64,000 nt of DNA from Shimia sp051201625 (GCF_051201625.1 NZ_CP179203.1:1054001-1118000), one strand, 5' to 3'; counted from the stretch's first letter, positions 15,974 to 25,471 are shown. The notes: generated from the sequence alone by a model not told the origin. Translations and numbers: made by a program.

Positions 15974-17079
15974 TGGCGATGTCTCCACTCAACCAGCGTC
16001 GCTGGCGGAACTTTCGTCGTAATCGACGCGCATTTTGGTCTCTCATTATTTTTTCTGTAGCCTTCGGGGTGTCGCTGTTTGCAGAGGTTCTGGCCAACGA
16101 TCGCCCGATCATCATGAGTTATCGCGGAGAGTTGTTTACTCCAGTATTTAAGTTTTATCCCGAGACAGCCTTTGGAGGTGATTTTCGAACTGAGGCGGAT
16201 TACAAGGATCCAGTGGTGCAGTGCCTCGTTGCCACTGGTGGTGTTGAAACCTGTTTTGACCAACCGGAAAACATTTTAGCGCAGATTGAGGCGGAGACCT
16301 TCTCCGATGAAAACTTCGTAAAAGGATGGGCAATCTGGCCATTAATACCCTACAGTTACGATACCCCGGTTGACCGTTCCGGAGCCGCACCTTTGCCGCC
16401 CAATGGTCAAAATTGGCTCGGTACAGACGACCGTAAGCGAGATGTCGTGGCACGCGTGCTTTATGGGTTTAGATTGTCGATCTTCTTTACTCTCATTGTG
16501 ACCACCCTATCGAGTATTGTCGGTATTATTGCCGGCGCTGTTCAAGGGTTTTTTGGTGGTAAAACGGACCTTATTTTTCAGCGTGTGATCGAAATATGGG
16601 GAGCCACGCCAAGCCTGTACATAATTATAATTTTGTTTGCCATTTTGGGTCGTAGTTTTTGGCTTTTAGTTTTTCTCACAGTGCTGTTCGGTTGGACCGC
16701 GTTAGTTGGGGTTGTCCGTGCTGAGTTTCTTCGCGCGCGGAACTTAGAGTACGTCCGTGCAGCCCGCGCACTTGGTGTATCCAACCGCGTGATCATGTTT
16801 CGGCACATGTTGCCTAACGCCATGGTGGCGACGGTAACTATGCTACCTTTTATCGTCACCGGCACAATAAGCACTTTGGCTGGACTTGATTTTCTTGGTT
16901 TTGGACTGCCATCTTCATCTCCAAGCCTTGGTGAGATGACGCTACAGGCGAAACAAAACCTTCAAGCTCCTTGGCTGGGTTTCACTGCATTCTTCACGTT
17001 TGCGCTCATGCTTTCCCTTTTGGTTTTTATCTTTGAGGGTGTGAGGGACGCATTCGATCCGCGAAAGACCTTCTCATGA
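15973..17079 (+). CDS. yejE: Peptide ABC transporter permease (YejE-type)
   Basis: A 368-residue permease, partner of YejB. After the first membrane helix ('FWSLIIFSVAFGVSLFAEVLAN') there is a long periplasmic domain (about 35-150), then 'PNGQNWLGTDDRKRDVVARVL', the DppC/OppC family motif, five helices and the EAA loop 'LEYVRAARALGVSNRVIMFRH'. The periplasmic domain is larger than in dipeptide permeases, as expected for YejE. Start and stop overlap yejB and yejF by one and four bases, so the operon is tightly coupled. Confidence 0.93.
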   Translation: MAMSPLNQRRWRNFRRNRRAFWSLIIFSVAFGVSLFAEVLANDRPIIMSYRGELFTPVFKFYPETAFGGDFRTEADYKDPVVQCLVATGGVETCFDQPENILAQIEAETFSDENFVKGWAIWPLIPYSYDTPVDRSGAAPLPPNGQNWLGTDDRKRDVVARVLYGFRLSIFFTLIVTTLSSIVGIIAGAVQGFFGGKTDLIFQRVIEIWGATPSLYIIIILFAILGRSFWLLVFLTVLFGWTALVGVVRAEFLRARNLEYVRAARALGVSNRVIMFRHMLPNAMVATVTMLPFIVTGTISTLAGLDFLGFGLPSSSPSLGEMTLQAKQNLQAPWLGFTAFFTFALMLSLLVFIFEGVRDAFDPRKTFS

Positions 17080-18671
17080 GCATACTCAAAGTGAAGAATT
17101 TGCATGTGGGTTTTCGTCAGGATGGGCGGGTAATAGATGCCGTCAAAGGCGTTTCATTTTCTGTTGATCGAGGTGAAACCGTAGCTCTTGTCGGAGAATC
17201 TGGTTCAGGAAAGTCTGTCACTGCGCTTAGCACCGTCTCTTTGTTGCCGAGCAGTGCCGAAGTGTCGGGGTCAGTAACATATGATGGTCAGGAGATGATT
17301 GGCGCTAATGAAGCTCGGCTGCGCCAAGTGCGTGGGAACGATATTTCATTCATTTTTCAGGAGCCGATGACATCGCTGAACCCGTTGCACACGCTGGAAA
17401 AGCAACTGGCCGAAAGCCTTGCGCTACACCAAGGGATTGTGGGCGATTCTGCTAAAGAGCGCATTATCGAACTGATGGAAAAAGTTGGAATTCGCGATGC
17501 TCAGAAACGTCTTGGTGCGTACCCACACCAACTCAGTGGAGGTCAAAGACAACGGGTTATGATAGCCATGGCATTGGCTAATAAACCGGACATTCTAATT
17601 GCGGATGAACCGACAACTGCGCTGGACGTTACAATACAATCTCAAATTCTCGAATTGCTGGCAGATTTGAAGTCAGCCGAGGGCATGGGTTTATTATTTA
17701 TCACTCACGATCTTGGGATCGTGCGGCGCATAGCTGATAAGGTTTGCGTTATGAAAGATGGCGAGATTATTGAATTCGGATCAGTGTCTGAAATATTTGC
17801 TCGCCCCAAGCATGAATATACCCGCAAGCTTTTGAGTGCGCGGGCGGTTGGAGCTCCTGACGCAGTGGATAAAGCTGCTGCCGTGATTGCGAAGACCAAC
17901 AACTTAAAGGTTTGGTTTCCGATTCAAAGTGGGTTTTTGAAGCGTACAATTGGTCACGTAAAGGCAGTCAACGACGCTACACTGGATGTTAGGGCTGGCG
18001 AGACCGTAGGAATTGTCGGCGAAAGTGGTTCTGGTAAAACTACGGTCGCGTTGGCGCTCATGCGGCTCATCTCCTCTGAAGGTGGTATCATTTTTGACGG
18101 GCAAGATGTCCGGCAATGGTCGACGCGTGAGCTGCGCAATCTTCGCAAGCATATGCAAATCGTCTTCCAGGATCCATTCGGCAGTCTAAGTCCTCGGATG
18201 ACTTGCGAGCAGATCATAGCTGAAGGTCTAGGGGTCCACGGCACACCTGATGGGCGCAAAGCCCGAACACTAGTGGGCGAGGTCATGGAGGAAGTTGGGC
18301 TTAATCCAGAAACAATGGATCGATATCCCCATGAGTTTTCTGGTGGGCAAAGGCAACGTATCGCAATTGCGAGAGCGATGATTTTGCGCCCCAAGTTGGT
18401 TGTGCTAGATGAACCAACCAGTGCACTCGACATGACGGTTCAGGTGCAAATCGTTGATTTGCTCCGGAACCTACAAAAAAAATACGGATTGGCTTATCTA
18501 TTCATAAGTCATGATTTAAATGTTGTGCGCGCTATGAGTCACAAAATCATGGTGATGAAAGGTGGTGATGTGGTGGAGCAGGGTGACGCAAAGGCTGTCT
18601 TTGAAAACCCACAAACAGAATACACCCGTGAGCTATTGGCCGCGGCTCCAGACATTCAGCCGTTTGATTGA
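17076..18671 (+). CDS. yejF: Peptide ABC transporter ATP-binding protein, two ATPase domains (YejF-type)
   Basis: A 531-residue protein with two fused ABC ATPase domains. Domain 1: Walker A 'GESGSGKSVTA', signature 'LSGGQRQRV', Walker B 'ILIADEPTTALD'. Domain 2: Walker A 'GESGSGKTTVA', signature 'FSGGQRQRI', Walker B 'LVVLDEPTSALD'. Each is followed by the oligopeptide-type C-terminal segment ('HEYTRKLLSA', 'TEYTRELLAA'). It powers YejBE from the cytoplasm. All catalytic motifs are intact. The ATG overlaps the yejE stop. No clear terminator follows. Confidence 0.95.
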   Translation: MSILKVKNLHVGFRQDGRVIDAVKGVSFSVDRGETVALVGESGSGKSVTALSTVSLLPSSAEVSGSVTYDGQEMIGANEARLRQVRGNDISFIFQEPMTSLNPLHTLEKQLAESLALHQGIVGDSAKERIIELMEKVGIRDAQKRLGAYPHQLSGGQRQRVMIAMALANKPDILIADEPTTALDVTIQSQILELLADLKSAEGMGLLFITHDLGIVRRIADKVCVMKDGEIIEFGSVSEIFARPKHEYTRKLLSARAVGAPDAVDKAAAVIAKTNNLKVWFPIQSGFLKRTIGHVKAVNDATLDVRAGETVGIVGESGSGKTTVALALMRLISSEGGIIFDGQDVRQWSTRELRNLRKHMQIVFQDPFGSLSPRMTCEQIIAEGLGVHGTPDGRKARTLVGEVMEEVGLNPETMDRYPHEFSGGQRQRIAIARAMILRPKLVVLDEPTSALDMTVQVQIVDLLRNLQKKYGLAYLFISHDLNVVRAMSHKIMVMKGGDVVEQGDAKAVFENPQTEYTRELLAAAPDIQPFD

Positions 18672-18758
18672 AACGCGGCCTTGGCTTTCGTCAGTACGGT
18701 CAACCGCCAAAAGCTAACAGGTTTCATCTTTCGCGATATATGTTATTTGCTGCATTTT

Positions 18759-20114
18759 CTAGATTGCAGAGCTGTGTCCTGCCTTGGATAGGTCATAGGC
18801 ATCCAGCGCACGAGCCACCATTCGCGTAAGTGGACGCGCGTCTGGTGGAATGAATAGGCCAAGAGACGTGCGGGTGAGCACATCTGGGAATTGCGCCATG
18901 ACATCGGTGTAGACGCTTTCTAGGTCAACCTTTGGAATACCAAATGTCCCCATGATATCTTCCGAATTGATCTGAAAGTTACACATCAGTGCCATTATCA
19001 TTCGAGAGCGCATCTTGTCTTCGCCTTTGAAGACATGGCCGCGCGATGTTGAAAATTGGCCGTTTCGGATTGCACCAGTGTAGGTTGAGGTCGATGGAGC
19101 ATTTTGTGCAAAGCCCTGCGGGAATTGAGCAATTGAGGATGCGCCGATGCCTATCAAAACATCTGCGGTGTCATCCGTGTAACCTTGGAAATTACGCCGC
19201 AGAGTTCCATTTTTGAGTGCTAACGAAAGGCCATCTTCTTTAGTGGCGAAATGGTCGATACCTATTGCTTCATAATTATCCCAAACGAACAGTTTTTGAG
19301 CTGTCTCAAATAGGCTCAGCCGCTCTTGTGGCGTTGGCAAAGCCTCGGATGGTATCAACTGTTGGCGCTTAGCCATCCATGGAACATGCGCATAGCCGTA
19401 AAGTGCAACCCGATCTGGCGAAAGTGAAAGTAATTTTTGGACGCTTTCCGTAATTCGTTTCTTAGATTGGTGTGGCAGGCCGAAAAGAATATCGGCATTC
19501 AGGCTCTTAACACCATGGCTGCGGATCGCGTCAGCCGCATCGCGTGTGATTTCGTAGCCCTGAATGCGCCCAATCGTTTTTTGAATTTCTGCATCAAAAT
19601 CCTGAATACCAATTGACGCTCGGCTCATTCCTGCACGTGACAGTACACTGAGTCGCGCGTTGTCGATTTCATTTGGATCGATCTCAACTGAAAACTCTCC
19701 GCCTTCTGCCATCGGGACTACATCAAAGATTGCACCAGCTAGGTCTTCCATCATGCCAGGTTCAAGCAGAGTGGGGGTGCCACCGCCCCAGTGGAGACGG
19801 GAGAGGCTGATACCCTCTGGTAATTTTTTTTTGAGTAGCGCAAGCTCCTGCTTTAGCGTTTCTACATATGCAGCCACTGGCGAGGCACTTGCAGTACCTT
19901 GTGTCCTGCAGGCGCAAAACCAACACAGTCTGCGGCAGAACGGCACATGTACGTACAACGAAACCTGAGTACCTGCAGGTATTGCACTTATCCAAGAGCT
20001 ATAAATATCGGGCGCTACGTCATTATTGAAGTGCGGTGCGGTTGGGTAGCTTGTGTAGCGGGGAACTTTTGCGTCAAACAGCCCCAGCTTAGCCAATTGT
20101 GTTCTTGTTTCCAT
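18759..20114 (-). CDS. hemN: Oxygen-independent coproporphyrinogen III oxidase
   Basis: A 451-residue radical SAM enzyme that decarboxylates coproporphyrinogen III to protoporphyrinogen IX without oxygen. The iron-sulfur/SAM motif is 'CRRLCWFCACR' with Cys60, Cys64, Cys67 and Cys69, the CX3CX2CXC pattern of true HemN rather than HemW. 'VPRYTSYPTAPHF' near the N-terminus is also HemN-specific. The ATG at 20114 aligns the start with other HemN proteins; the longer frame to 20174 would cross the fnrL promoter. The gene is divergent from fnrL with an FNR palindrome between them, so it should be induced when oxygen falls. The aerobic counterpart hemF is at 35.2 kb. Confidence 0.95.
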   Translation of the reverse strand: METRTQLAKLGLFDAKVPRYTSYPTAPHFNNDVAPDIYSSWISAIPAGTQVSLYVHVPFCRRLCWFCACRTQGTASASPVAAYVETLKQELALLKKKLPEGISLSRLHWGGGTPTLLEPGMMEDLAGAIFDVVPMAEGGEFSVEIDPNEIDNARLSVLSRAGMSRASIGIQDFDAEIQKTIGRIQGYEITRDAADAIRSHGVKSLNADILFGLPHQSKKRITESVQKLLSLSPDRVALYGYAHVPWMAKRQQLIPSEALPTPQERLSLFETAQKLFVWDNYEAIGIDHFATKEDGLSLALKNGTLRRNFQGYTDDTADVLIGIGASSIAQFPQGFAQNAPSTSTYTGAIRNGQFSTSRGHVFKGEDKMRSRMIMALMCNFQINSEDIMGTFGIPKVDLESVYTDVMAQFPDVLTRTSLGLFIPPDARPLTRMVARALDAYDLSKAGHSSAI

Positions 20115-20150
20115 ACATTTATAAATACTTCCATTAACTTTTTTACATCT

Positions 20151-20164
20151 TTGATACAGATCAA
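20151..20164. promoter_or_regulatory. FNR box between hemN and fnrL
   Basis: TTGATACAGATCAA is a perfect match to the FNR consensus TTGAT-N4-ATCAA. Its centre lies 43 bases from the hemN start codon on one side, and its right end is only 8 bases before the fnrL ATG on the other. Activation of hemN from a class II position would start the message almost at the hemN ATG; bound FnrL would at the same time block fnrL, suggesting autorepression. Confidence 0.9.
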
Positions 20165-20172
20165 GCGCGGAC

Positions 20173-20925
20173 ATGAATAAATTTAAAGATCAACCTGCCC
20201 CTTTATCTATGGATTGTGGAAACTGCCCAATCCAGCATCGCGCTGTTTGTGCGCGCTGCGAACCAAATGAACTAGCTAAGTTAGATGCGATCAAATATTA
20301 CCGTACCTTTGAAGTAGGCCAAACAGTAGTTTGGTCTGGTGATCCAATGAATTTCGTTGGGTCAGTAGTCTCGGGCATCGCCTCCTTGACGCAGACGATG
20401 GAAGATGGGCGTACGCAGATGGTCGGCCTTTTGCTGCCGAGTGATTTTGTCGGTCGCCCCGGGCGCATGTCTGCGGCTTATGACGTGGTTGCGACAACAG
20501 ATTTGGTAATGTGTTGTTTTCGCAAAAAATCATTCGAGAATATGATGGAGGAAACCCCTCATGTAGCGCAGCGGCTTTTAGAAATGACGTTAGATGAGCT
20601 GGACGCTGCACGTGAGTGGATGTTGGTTCTTGGCCGCAAAACGGCGCGGGAGAAAATTGCCAGTCTTTTGTCGATCATTGCGCGCAGGGATGCCTCGTTG
20701 AAGTTGAGCCCAGCGTCGAAGAAGTTAGTGTTTGACCTGCCGCTGACGAGAGAAGCGATGGCGGACTATCTCGGACTGACGCTTGAAACCGTGAGCCGAC
20801 AGATGTCAGCCTTGAAACGGGATAAGGTTATTCTATTGCAAGGAAAACGCAACGTTACGATCCCTGATCTATCACGCCTGCTTAATGAAGCAGGTGATGA
20901 CGGAGATGGTGGTGTAATGGCCTGA
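20173..20925 (+). CDS. fnrL: Crp/Fnr family oxygen-sensing regulator FnrL
   Basis: A 250-residue FNR protein. The N-terminus carries Cys15, Cys18, Cys26 and Cys29 ('CGNCPIQHRAVCARC'), and Cys114/Cys115 lie in the cyclic-nucleotide-like domain ('LVMCCFRKKSF'); together they can supply the four ligands of the oxygen-labile 4Fe-4S cluster. The C-terminal helix-turn-helix 'LTREAMADYLGLTLETVSRQ' has the E--SR recognition residues that read TTGAT half sites, matching the boxes found at hemN, ccoN, ccoG and at 25873. Without oxygen the protein dimerises and activates the micro-oxic genes around it. It is divergent from hemN and convergent with the stress protein gene. Confidence 0.95.
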   Translation: MNKFKDQPAPLSMDCGNCPIQHRAVCARCEPNELAKLDAIKYYRTFEVGQTVVWSGDPMNFVGSVVSGIASLTQTMEDGRTQMVGLLLPSDFVGRPGRMSAAYDVVATTDLVMCCFRKKSFENMMEETPHVAQRLLEMTLDELDAAREWMLVLGRKTAREKIASLLSIIARRDASLKLSPASKKLVFDLPLTREAMADYLGLTLETVSRQMSALKRDKVILLQGKRNVTIPDLSRLLNEAGDDGDGGVMA

Positions 20926-20980
20926 GTTTCATCAGGATATCTTCAGGTATTGGTTTTGGAAAATCCGCGTGCGTGATGCC

Positions 20981-21820
20981 TCAATGGGCCAAGAAAACTG
21001 GGATGTTCGCCTGCTCCAACATGTTCCGTGTTGCACCGCCCAAAATCGCCTCACGGAAGCGTGAATGGCCGTACGCTCCCATGACTACCATGTCCGCTCC
21101 TTTGTCTCGAGCGTGCCTCATCAAAATGTCTGAAATTCTAGGCAGAGTTCTAGCTAGAACATCAACTTCGACCCTCACACCATGGCGAGAAAGGAATTGA
21201 GACAATAGTCCACCAGGGTCTGATCGTTGTGGGCCGTGTGTTGGCGGATCAATGACGACGACACGAACTAGATCGGCAGCCCTCAAAAAAGGCAGAGCCG
21301 CACGCGCAGCCACTAGTGCTTCAGAACTCTCATTCCAACCGATGGTAATATGCCGGGGTTTAGTAATGGGTTTACAAGAGTCCGGTATCAATAGAACTGG
21401 AGCTTGGCCCTCAAACAGCGCAGCTTCCAGTGTTGGTGCGAGTTCGGCGCCCCGATCGACACCATACGGCTTGGGAAGAATCACAAGGTCTGAGAAGCGA
21501 GCGTGGGACGCCACGTGGCGTCCCAGATCAGCAATTTGAGCGACACCAGAATCGGTAGTCCAGCGAACACCGCTACCTTTTAGAATGGATTGAGCATGCG
21601 ACTCGATGGTGTCAGCCTCGTCGTGCGCCAGGTTCAGGGTTTCTTGCAAAATCATTGCGTTAGCACCTGCGTAATAATAACCCGCTTGGCTGCGATCCAC
21701 TCCAAGGCACAATATATCGTAGTGTGCGTCTTGAGCACCGGCCAAGGCGATCCCTTGTGCAAGTGGCCCTTCGGCTAATTTTTCATTTGTTAGCACTGAC
21801 AGGAGAGATTTGTAGGCCAT
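20981..21820 (-). CDS. Universal stress protein, tandem UspA domains
   Basis: A 279-residue protein with two UspA-like halves. The second half ends with the ATP-binding pattern 'VVMGAYGHSRFREAILGGAT' (G-2x-G-9x-G-S/T); the first half ('LLSVLTNEKLAEGPLAQGIALA') has lost it. Usp proteins of this type are cytoplasmic and accumulate under starvation or low oxygen. It lies between fnrL and ccoN, facing away from ccoN, so the FNR box at 21934 may serve both directions. The same gene is often seen beside ccoN in rhodobacteria. Confidence 0.88.
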   Translation of the reverse strand: MAYKSLLSVLTNEKLAEGPLAQGIALAGAQDAHYDILCLGVDRSQAGYYYAGANAMILQETLNLAHDEADTIESHAQSILKGSGVRWTTDSGVAQIADLGRHVASHARFSDLVILPKPYGVDRGAELAPTLEAALFEGQAPVLLIPDSCKPITKPRHITIGWNESSEALVAARAALPFLRAADLVRVVVIDPPTHGPQRSDPGGLLSQFLSRHGVRVEVDVLARTLPRISDILMRHARDKGADMVVMGAYGHSRFREAILGGATRNMLEQANIPVFLAH

Positions 21821-21933
21821 TTTGGCATTCCCATGGTAATCATGATATGTCTAATATGTATATTTCACGTAGGCGGCATATTTTGCCGCGCTGGCTTATC
21901 GCAGAATTGGGGCCTATTTCTGACTTGAGCGCT

Positions 21934-21947
21934 TTGATGCAGATCAA
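21934..21947. promoter_or_regulatory. FNR box upstream of ccoNOQP
   Basis: TTGATGCAGATCAA is a perfect FNR palindrome. A class II promoter centred at -41.5 would start transcription near 21982, leaving a 58-base leader before the ccoN ATG. The divergent universal stress protein starts 114 bases to the left. Confidence 0.9.
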
Positions 21948-22039
21948 GGTATTCTTCTCGTTACAGCTTCAAAAGACGGTTAGTCTAAATCCGCTAAGGC
22001 GCGATAAAGTTCGGGTCTAGCAAGACAAAGGGACGCAAA

Positions 22040-23641
22040 ATGGTTGACTATATCAAGCTGATCGCGCTTGGTCTCATCACGCTATTGGCGATGATGGCGG
22101 CTAACTACGCGCGCGACCTGGCTTATCTGGTGCATGCCCTCATGGTGACGGCAGTGTCAGGTGGGTTATTTATTTGGATACTGCGAGGCATCGGCACAAA
22201 AGTAGTGCACCCACAGGATGAGTATTTTGACAGTGTTGTGCGTGCGGGCGTTGTTGCCACTGCATTGTGGGGCGTTGTTGGCTTTTTGGTTGGCGTTTTC
22301 ATTGCCTTCCAATTGGCATTTCCGGTGCTGAATTTTGAATGGGCGCATGGGTACGCAAACTTTGGCCGTTTGCGTCCATTGCACACTTCCGCTGTTATTT
22401 TTGCATTTGGTGGTAACGCGTTGTTGGCGACCTCGTTCTATGTTGTACAACGCACAAGCGCAGCACGCTTGTGGGGTGGAAACCTTGGATGGTTTGTTTT
22501 CTGGGGATACCAACTATTTATTGTGCTGGCCGCGACTGGTTACCTGCTTGGTGGGACACAATCGAAAGAATATGCAGAGCCTGAATGGTATGTTGACATT
22601 TGGTTGACGGTGGTTTGGCTTGCCTATTTGGCAGTTTTCTTGGGCACTATTATCAAGAGAAAAGAGCCGCACATCTATGTTGCAAACTGGTTCTTCCTAT
22701 CGTTTATCGTTACCGTAGCAATGCTGCATGTTGTTAATAACCTCACCATTCCCGTATCAATTTTTGGATCGAAGTCCGTGATCGTTTGGGCTGGCGTCCA
22801 AGATGCTATGACGCAGTGGTGGTATGGTCATAACGCCGTAGGTTTTTTCCTTACTGCCGGTTTCCTTGGCATGATGTACTACTTCATTCCAAAACAAGCT
22901 GAGCGTCCAGTATTTTCTTACAAGTTGTCGATCATTCATTTTTGGGCGTTGATCTTCCTTTATATTTGGGCTGGTCCGCATCATTTGCATTACACCGCAT
23001 TGCCGGACTGGGCCTCCACGCTTGGCATGGTGTTCTCAATTGTACTGTGGATGCCGTCCTGGGGCGGTATGATCAACGGACTGATGACACTTTCAGGTGC
23101 ATGGGACAAGCTACGCACTGACCCAGTTATCCGAATGATGGTCATATCGGTCGGATTTTATGGAATGTCGACTTTTGAGGGTCCAATGATGTCAATCCGA
23201 GCGGTGAACTCACTCTCGCATTACACTGACTGGACGATTGGTCACGTGCATTCAGGCGCTCTGGGCTGGAATGGTATGATCACTTTTGGAGCGCTTTATT
23301 TCCTCGTTCCTGTTCTGTGGAAGCGTGAGCGTTTGTACTCGTTGCAACTTGTTAGCTGGCACTTTTGGCTAGCTACCATCGGTATTGTACTTTACGCCGC
23401 TTCGATGTGGGTGACCGGTATCATGGAGGGCCTGATGTGGCGTGAAGTGGATGCCAATGGTTTCCTTGTGAACTCGTTTGCCGATACTGTGGCAGCCAAG
23501 TTCCCAATGTACGTGGTACGCGGTTTAGGCGGGTTGCTGTTCCTGCTGGGGGCGATTGTTATGTGCTATAATCTGTGGATGACTGTGAAGAAGTCGCCGG
23601 CCAAAGAGTCGAGCCTCTCCGTCGCAGTCCCTGCTGAATAA
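22040..23641 (+). CDS. ccoN: Cytochrome c oxidase cbb3-type subunit I
   Basis: The catalytic subunit of the high-affinity cbb3 oxidase, 533 residues with about 12 membrane helices. It holds a low-spin heme b and the heme b3-CuB centre where oxygen is reduced. Ligand histidines are visible in 'LRPLHTSAVIFAFGGNALL', 'WWYGHNAVGFFLTAGFLG', 'YIWAGPHHLHYTALPDW' (the His-His CuB pair) and 'NSLSHYTDWTIGHVHSGALG' (heme b/b3 ligands). The cross-linked tyrosine should lie in the 'YGHNAVG' helix region. It leads ccoNOQP and is controlled by the FNR box at 21934. Confidence 0.97.
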   Translation: MVDYIKLIALGLITLLAMMAANYARDLAYLVHALMVTAVSGGLFIWILRGIGTKVVHPQDEYFDSVVRAGVVATALWGVVGFLVGVFIAFQLAFPVLNFEWAHGYANFGRLRPLHTSAVIFAFGGNALLATSFYVVQRTSAARLWGGNLGWFVFWGYQLFIVLAATGYLLGGTQSKEYAEPEWYVDIWLTVVWLAYLAVFLGTIIKRKEPHIYVANWFFLSFIVTVAMLHVVNNLTIPVSIFGSKSVIVWAGVQDAMTQWWYGHNAVGFFLTAGFLGMMYYFIPKQAERPVFSYKLSIIHFWALIFLYIWAGPHHLHYTALPDWASTLGMVFSIVLWMPSWGGMINGLMTLSGAWDKLRTDPVIRMMVISVGFYGMSTFEGPMMSIRAVNSLSHYTDWTIGHVHSGALGWNGMITFGALYFLVPVLWKRERLYSLQLVSWHFWLATIGIVLYAASMWVTGIMEGLMWREVDANGFLVNSFADTVAAKFPMYVVRGLGGLLFLLGAIVMCYNLWMTVKKSPAKESSLSVAVPAE

Positions 23642-23655
23642 GGAGGGCTGGTACA

Positions 23656-24384
23656 ATGGGAATTCTCGACAAACATAAGGTTCTTGAAACTAATGCGACC
23701 CTTTTACTGGTCTGTAGCCTTTTAGTCGTGGCAATCGGAGGTATCGTACAAATTGCGCCTCTGTTTTGGCTGGAAAACACTATTGAAGATGTTGAAGGCA
23801 TGCGCCCGTACACCCCGCTCGAGCTGGCGGGTAGAGAAGTCTATCTGCGCGAAGGTTGCTACGTTTGCCACAGTCAGATGATCCGGCCGATGCGAGATGA
23901 GGTTGAGCGCTATGGCCACTACTCGCTAGCAGCGGAGTCGAAATACGATCACCCGTTTCAGTGGGGATCTAAGCGAACCGGACCGGATCTAGCGCGAGTG
24001 GGTGGTCGCTATTCCGACGATTGGCATGTGGATCACATGCGTGACCCACAAGCGGTTGTTCCAGAGTCGGTAATGCCGAAGTATGGTTTTCTCGAAAAGA
24101 AATTAATCGACGGTAAGTACATTGGCGAACTTATGGCGACCAACGCGATGGTTGGCGTTCCGTATACGGAGGATATGATTGCAAAGGCACAGATTGATTT
24201 TTCTGCGCAGGCGGATCCGGACAGCGACTATGACGGGCTGCTGGAGCGCTATGGTGAAAATGTTAATGTGCGCAATTTTGATGGCCAGCCTAGCGTATCG
24301 GAATTGGATGCAACGATCGCCTACCTTCAGATGCTTGGCACGTTGGTCGACTTCTCGACCTTCACACCTGATGCATCGCGATAA
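23656..24384 (+). CDS. ccoO: Cytochrome c oxidase cbb3-type subunit II (monoheme)
   Basis: A 242-residue membrane-anchored monoheme cytochrome c. One N-terminal helix ('LLLVCSLLVVAIGGIVQIAPLFW') precedes the heme site 'CYVCHSQM' (Cys68, Cys71, His72). The distal methionine is likely in 'PESVMPKYGFL'. It passes electrons from CcoP to the binuclear site in CcoN. GGAGGGC lies just upstream of the ATG. The length is normal and the gene is 14 bases after ccoN. Confidence 0.97.
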   Translation: MGILDKHKVLETNATLLLVCSLLVVAIGGIVQIAPLFWLENTIEDVEGMRPYTPLELAGREVYLREGCYVCHSQMIRPMRDEVERYGHYSLAAESKYDHPFQWGSKRTGPDLARVGGRYSDDWHVDHMRDPQAVVPESVMPKYGFLEKKLIDGKYIGELMATNAMVGVPYTEDMIAKAQIDFSAQADPDSDYDGLLERYGENVNVRNFDGQPSVSELDATIAYLQMLGTLVDFSTFTPDASR

Positions 24385-24395
24385 GGAGTGATTTG

Positions 24396-24581
24396 ATGGA
24401 AACATATTCTCTTCTGCGTGAGTTCGCCGACAGCTGGATGCTTTTGTTCCTGTTTGTCTTTTTTATCGGTATCATCTTTTGGGTGTTCCGTCCTGGTGCA
24501 AGCAAGGAATACCGCGATACTGCGGGCATCCCGTTCCGGCACGAAGACAAACCCGCCACGAATGAGGAGGCGAGGAAATGA
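24396..24581 (+). CDS. ccoQ: Cytochrome c oxidase cbb3-type small subunit CcoQ
   Basis: A 61-residue single-helix protein ('WMLLFLFVFFIGIIFWVFRPG') that stabilises the CcoP-CcoNO complex. The 'FRPGASKEYRDTAGIPFRHE' tail is characteristic of CcoQ. I choose the ATG at 24396, 8 bases after AAGGAG, over the TTG at 24393. Its stop overlaps the ccoP ATG by four bases. Confidence 0.93.
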   Translation: METYSLLREFADSWMLLFLFVFFIGIIFWVFRPGASKEYRDTAGIPFRHEDKPATNEEARK

Positions 24582-25447
24582 GTACGGACGACAACAAGAA
24601 AAATGCCCAGGGTTACGGAACAACCGGTCACCAGTGGGACGGTATTGAAGAATGGAACAACCCATTGCCGAAATGGTGGGTTTGGATATTCTATATCACA
24701 ATTATTTGGGGTATCGGATATTCAATTGCCTATCCGGCATGGCCCGGCATCAAAAGTGCCACAGCTGGCGTACTTGGATTTTCTACACGAGCCAATGTTC
24801 AGGCGGATATTGATGCAGCGGCGGCAAAGCTGGCACCGATCAACGCAAAGCTTGAAGCCGCTGAATTGACCGCTATCCCTGGCGATGCTGAGTTGAGTGG
24901 TTACGCTGCTTCGTCAGGCGCCGCCGTTTTTAAGACATGGTGCGCGCAGTGCCACGGTTCCGGTGCGGCTGGAGCTGTTGGCTATCCCAACCTGCTAGAC
25001 AATGATTGGCTGTGGGGCGGTGATATTGAAAACATCTACCTCACTATCAAGCACGGCATTCGCAACACTGAGGATGATAATGCCCGTTACTCTCAGATGC
25101 CTGCCTTCGGCGACGACTATCTCGAGGATGACCAGATTGATGCAGTTGTTAATTACGTGATGTCTTTGTCGGGTGATCCGCAGGATGCTTCGTTAGTTGC
25201 TGCAGGTTCTGAAGTGTTTGTGGAAGAATGTGCGTCATGTCATATGGAAGGTGGTATCGGTGATCGTGAGCAGGGTGCGCCAAACCTGTCTGATGCTATC
25301 TGGCTGTATGGGGGAGATTATGACTCCATCCTCTATACGGTGTCTTACAGCCGTTATGGTGTAATGCCGAGTTGGGGGAACCGCTTGAAGGAGTCCCAAG
25401 TTCGGGCAGTTTCAGCTTACGTCCACCAGCTTGGGGGTGGCGAGTAA
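24578..25447 (+). CDS. ccoP: Cytochrome c oxidase cbb3-type subunit III (diheme)
   Basis: A 289-residue diheme cytochrome c, the electron entry subunit of cbb3 oxidase. It starts with 'YGTTGHQWDGIEEWNNPLPKW', the family's cytoplasmic motif, then one membrane helix ('WWVWIFYITIIWGIGYSIAY') and two heme domains: Cys122-Cys125-His126 ('WCAQCHG') and Cys218-Cys221-His222 ('ECASCHM'). Distal methionines are likely in 'YSQMPAFGDD' and 'YGVMPSWGNR'. It ends the operon and is followed by a strong terminator. Confidence 0.97.
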   Translation: MSTDDNKKNAQGYGTTGHQWDGIEEWNNPLPKWWVWIFYITIIWGIGYSIAYPAWPGIKSATAGVLGFSTRANVQADIDAAAAKLAPINAKLEAAELTAIPGDAELSGYAASSGAAVFKTWCAQCHGSGAAGAVGYPNLLDNDWLWGGDIENIYLTIKHGIRNTEDDNARYSQMPAFGDDYLEDDQIDAVVNYVMSLSGDPQDASLVAAGSEVFVEECASCHMEGGIGDREQGAPNLSDAIWLYGGDYDSILYTVSYSRYGVMPSWGNRLKESQVRAVSAYVHQLGGGE

Positions 25448-25471
25448 GTTCAAAATCTATATATTTTATTC

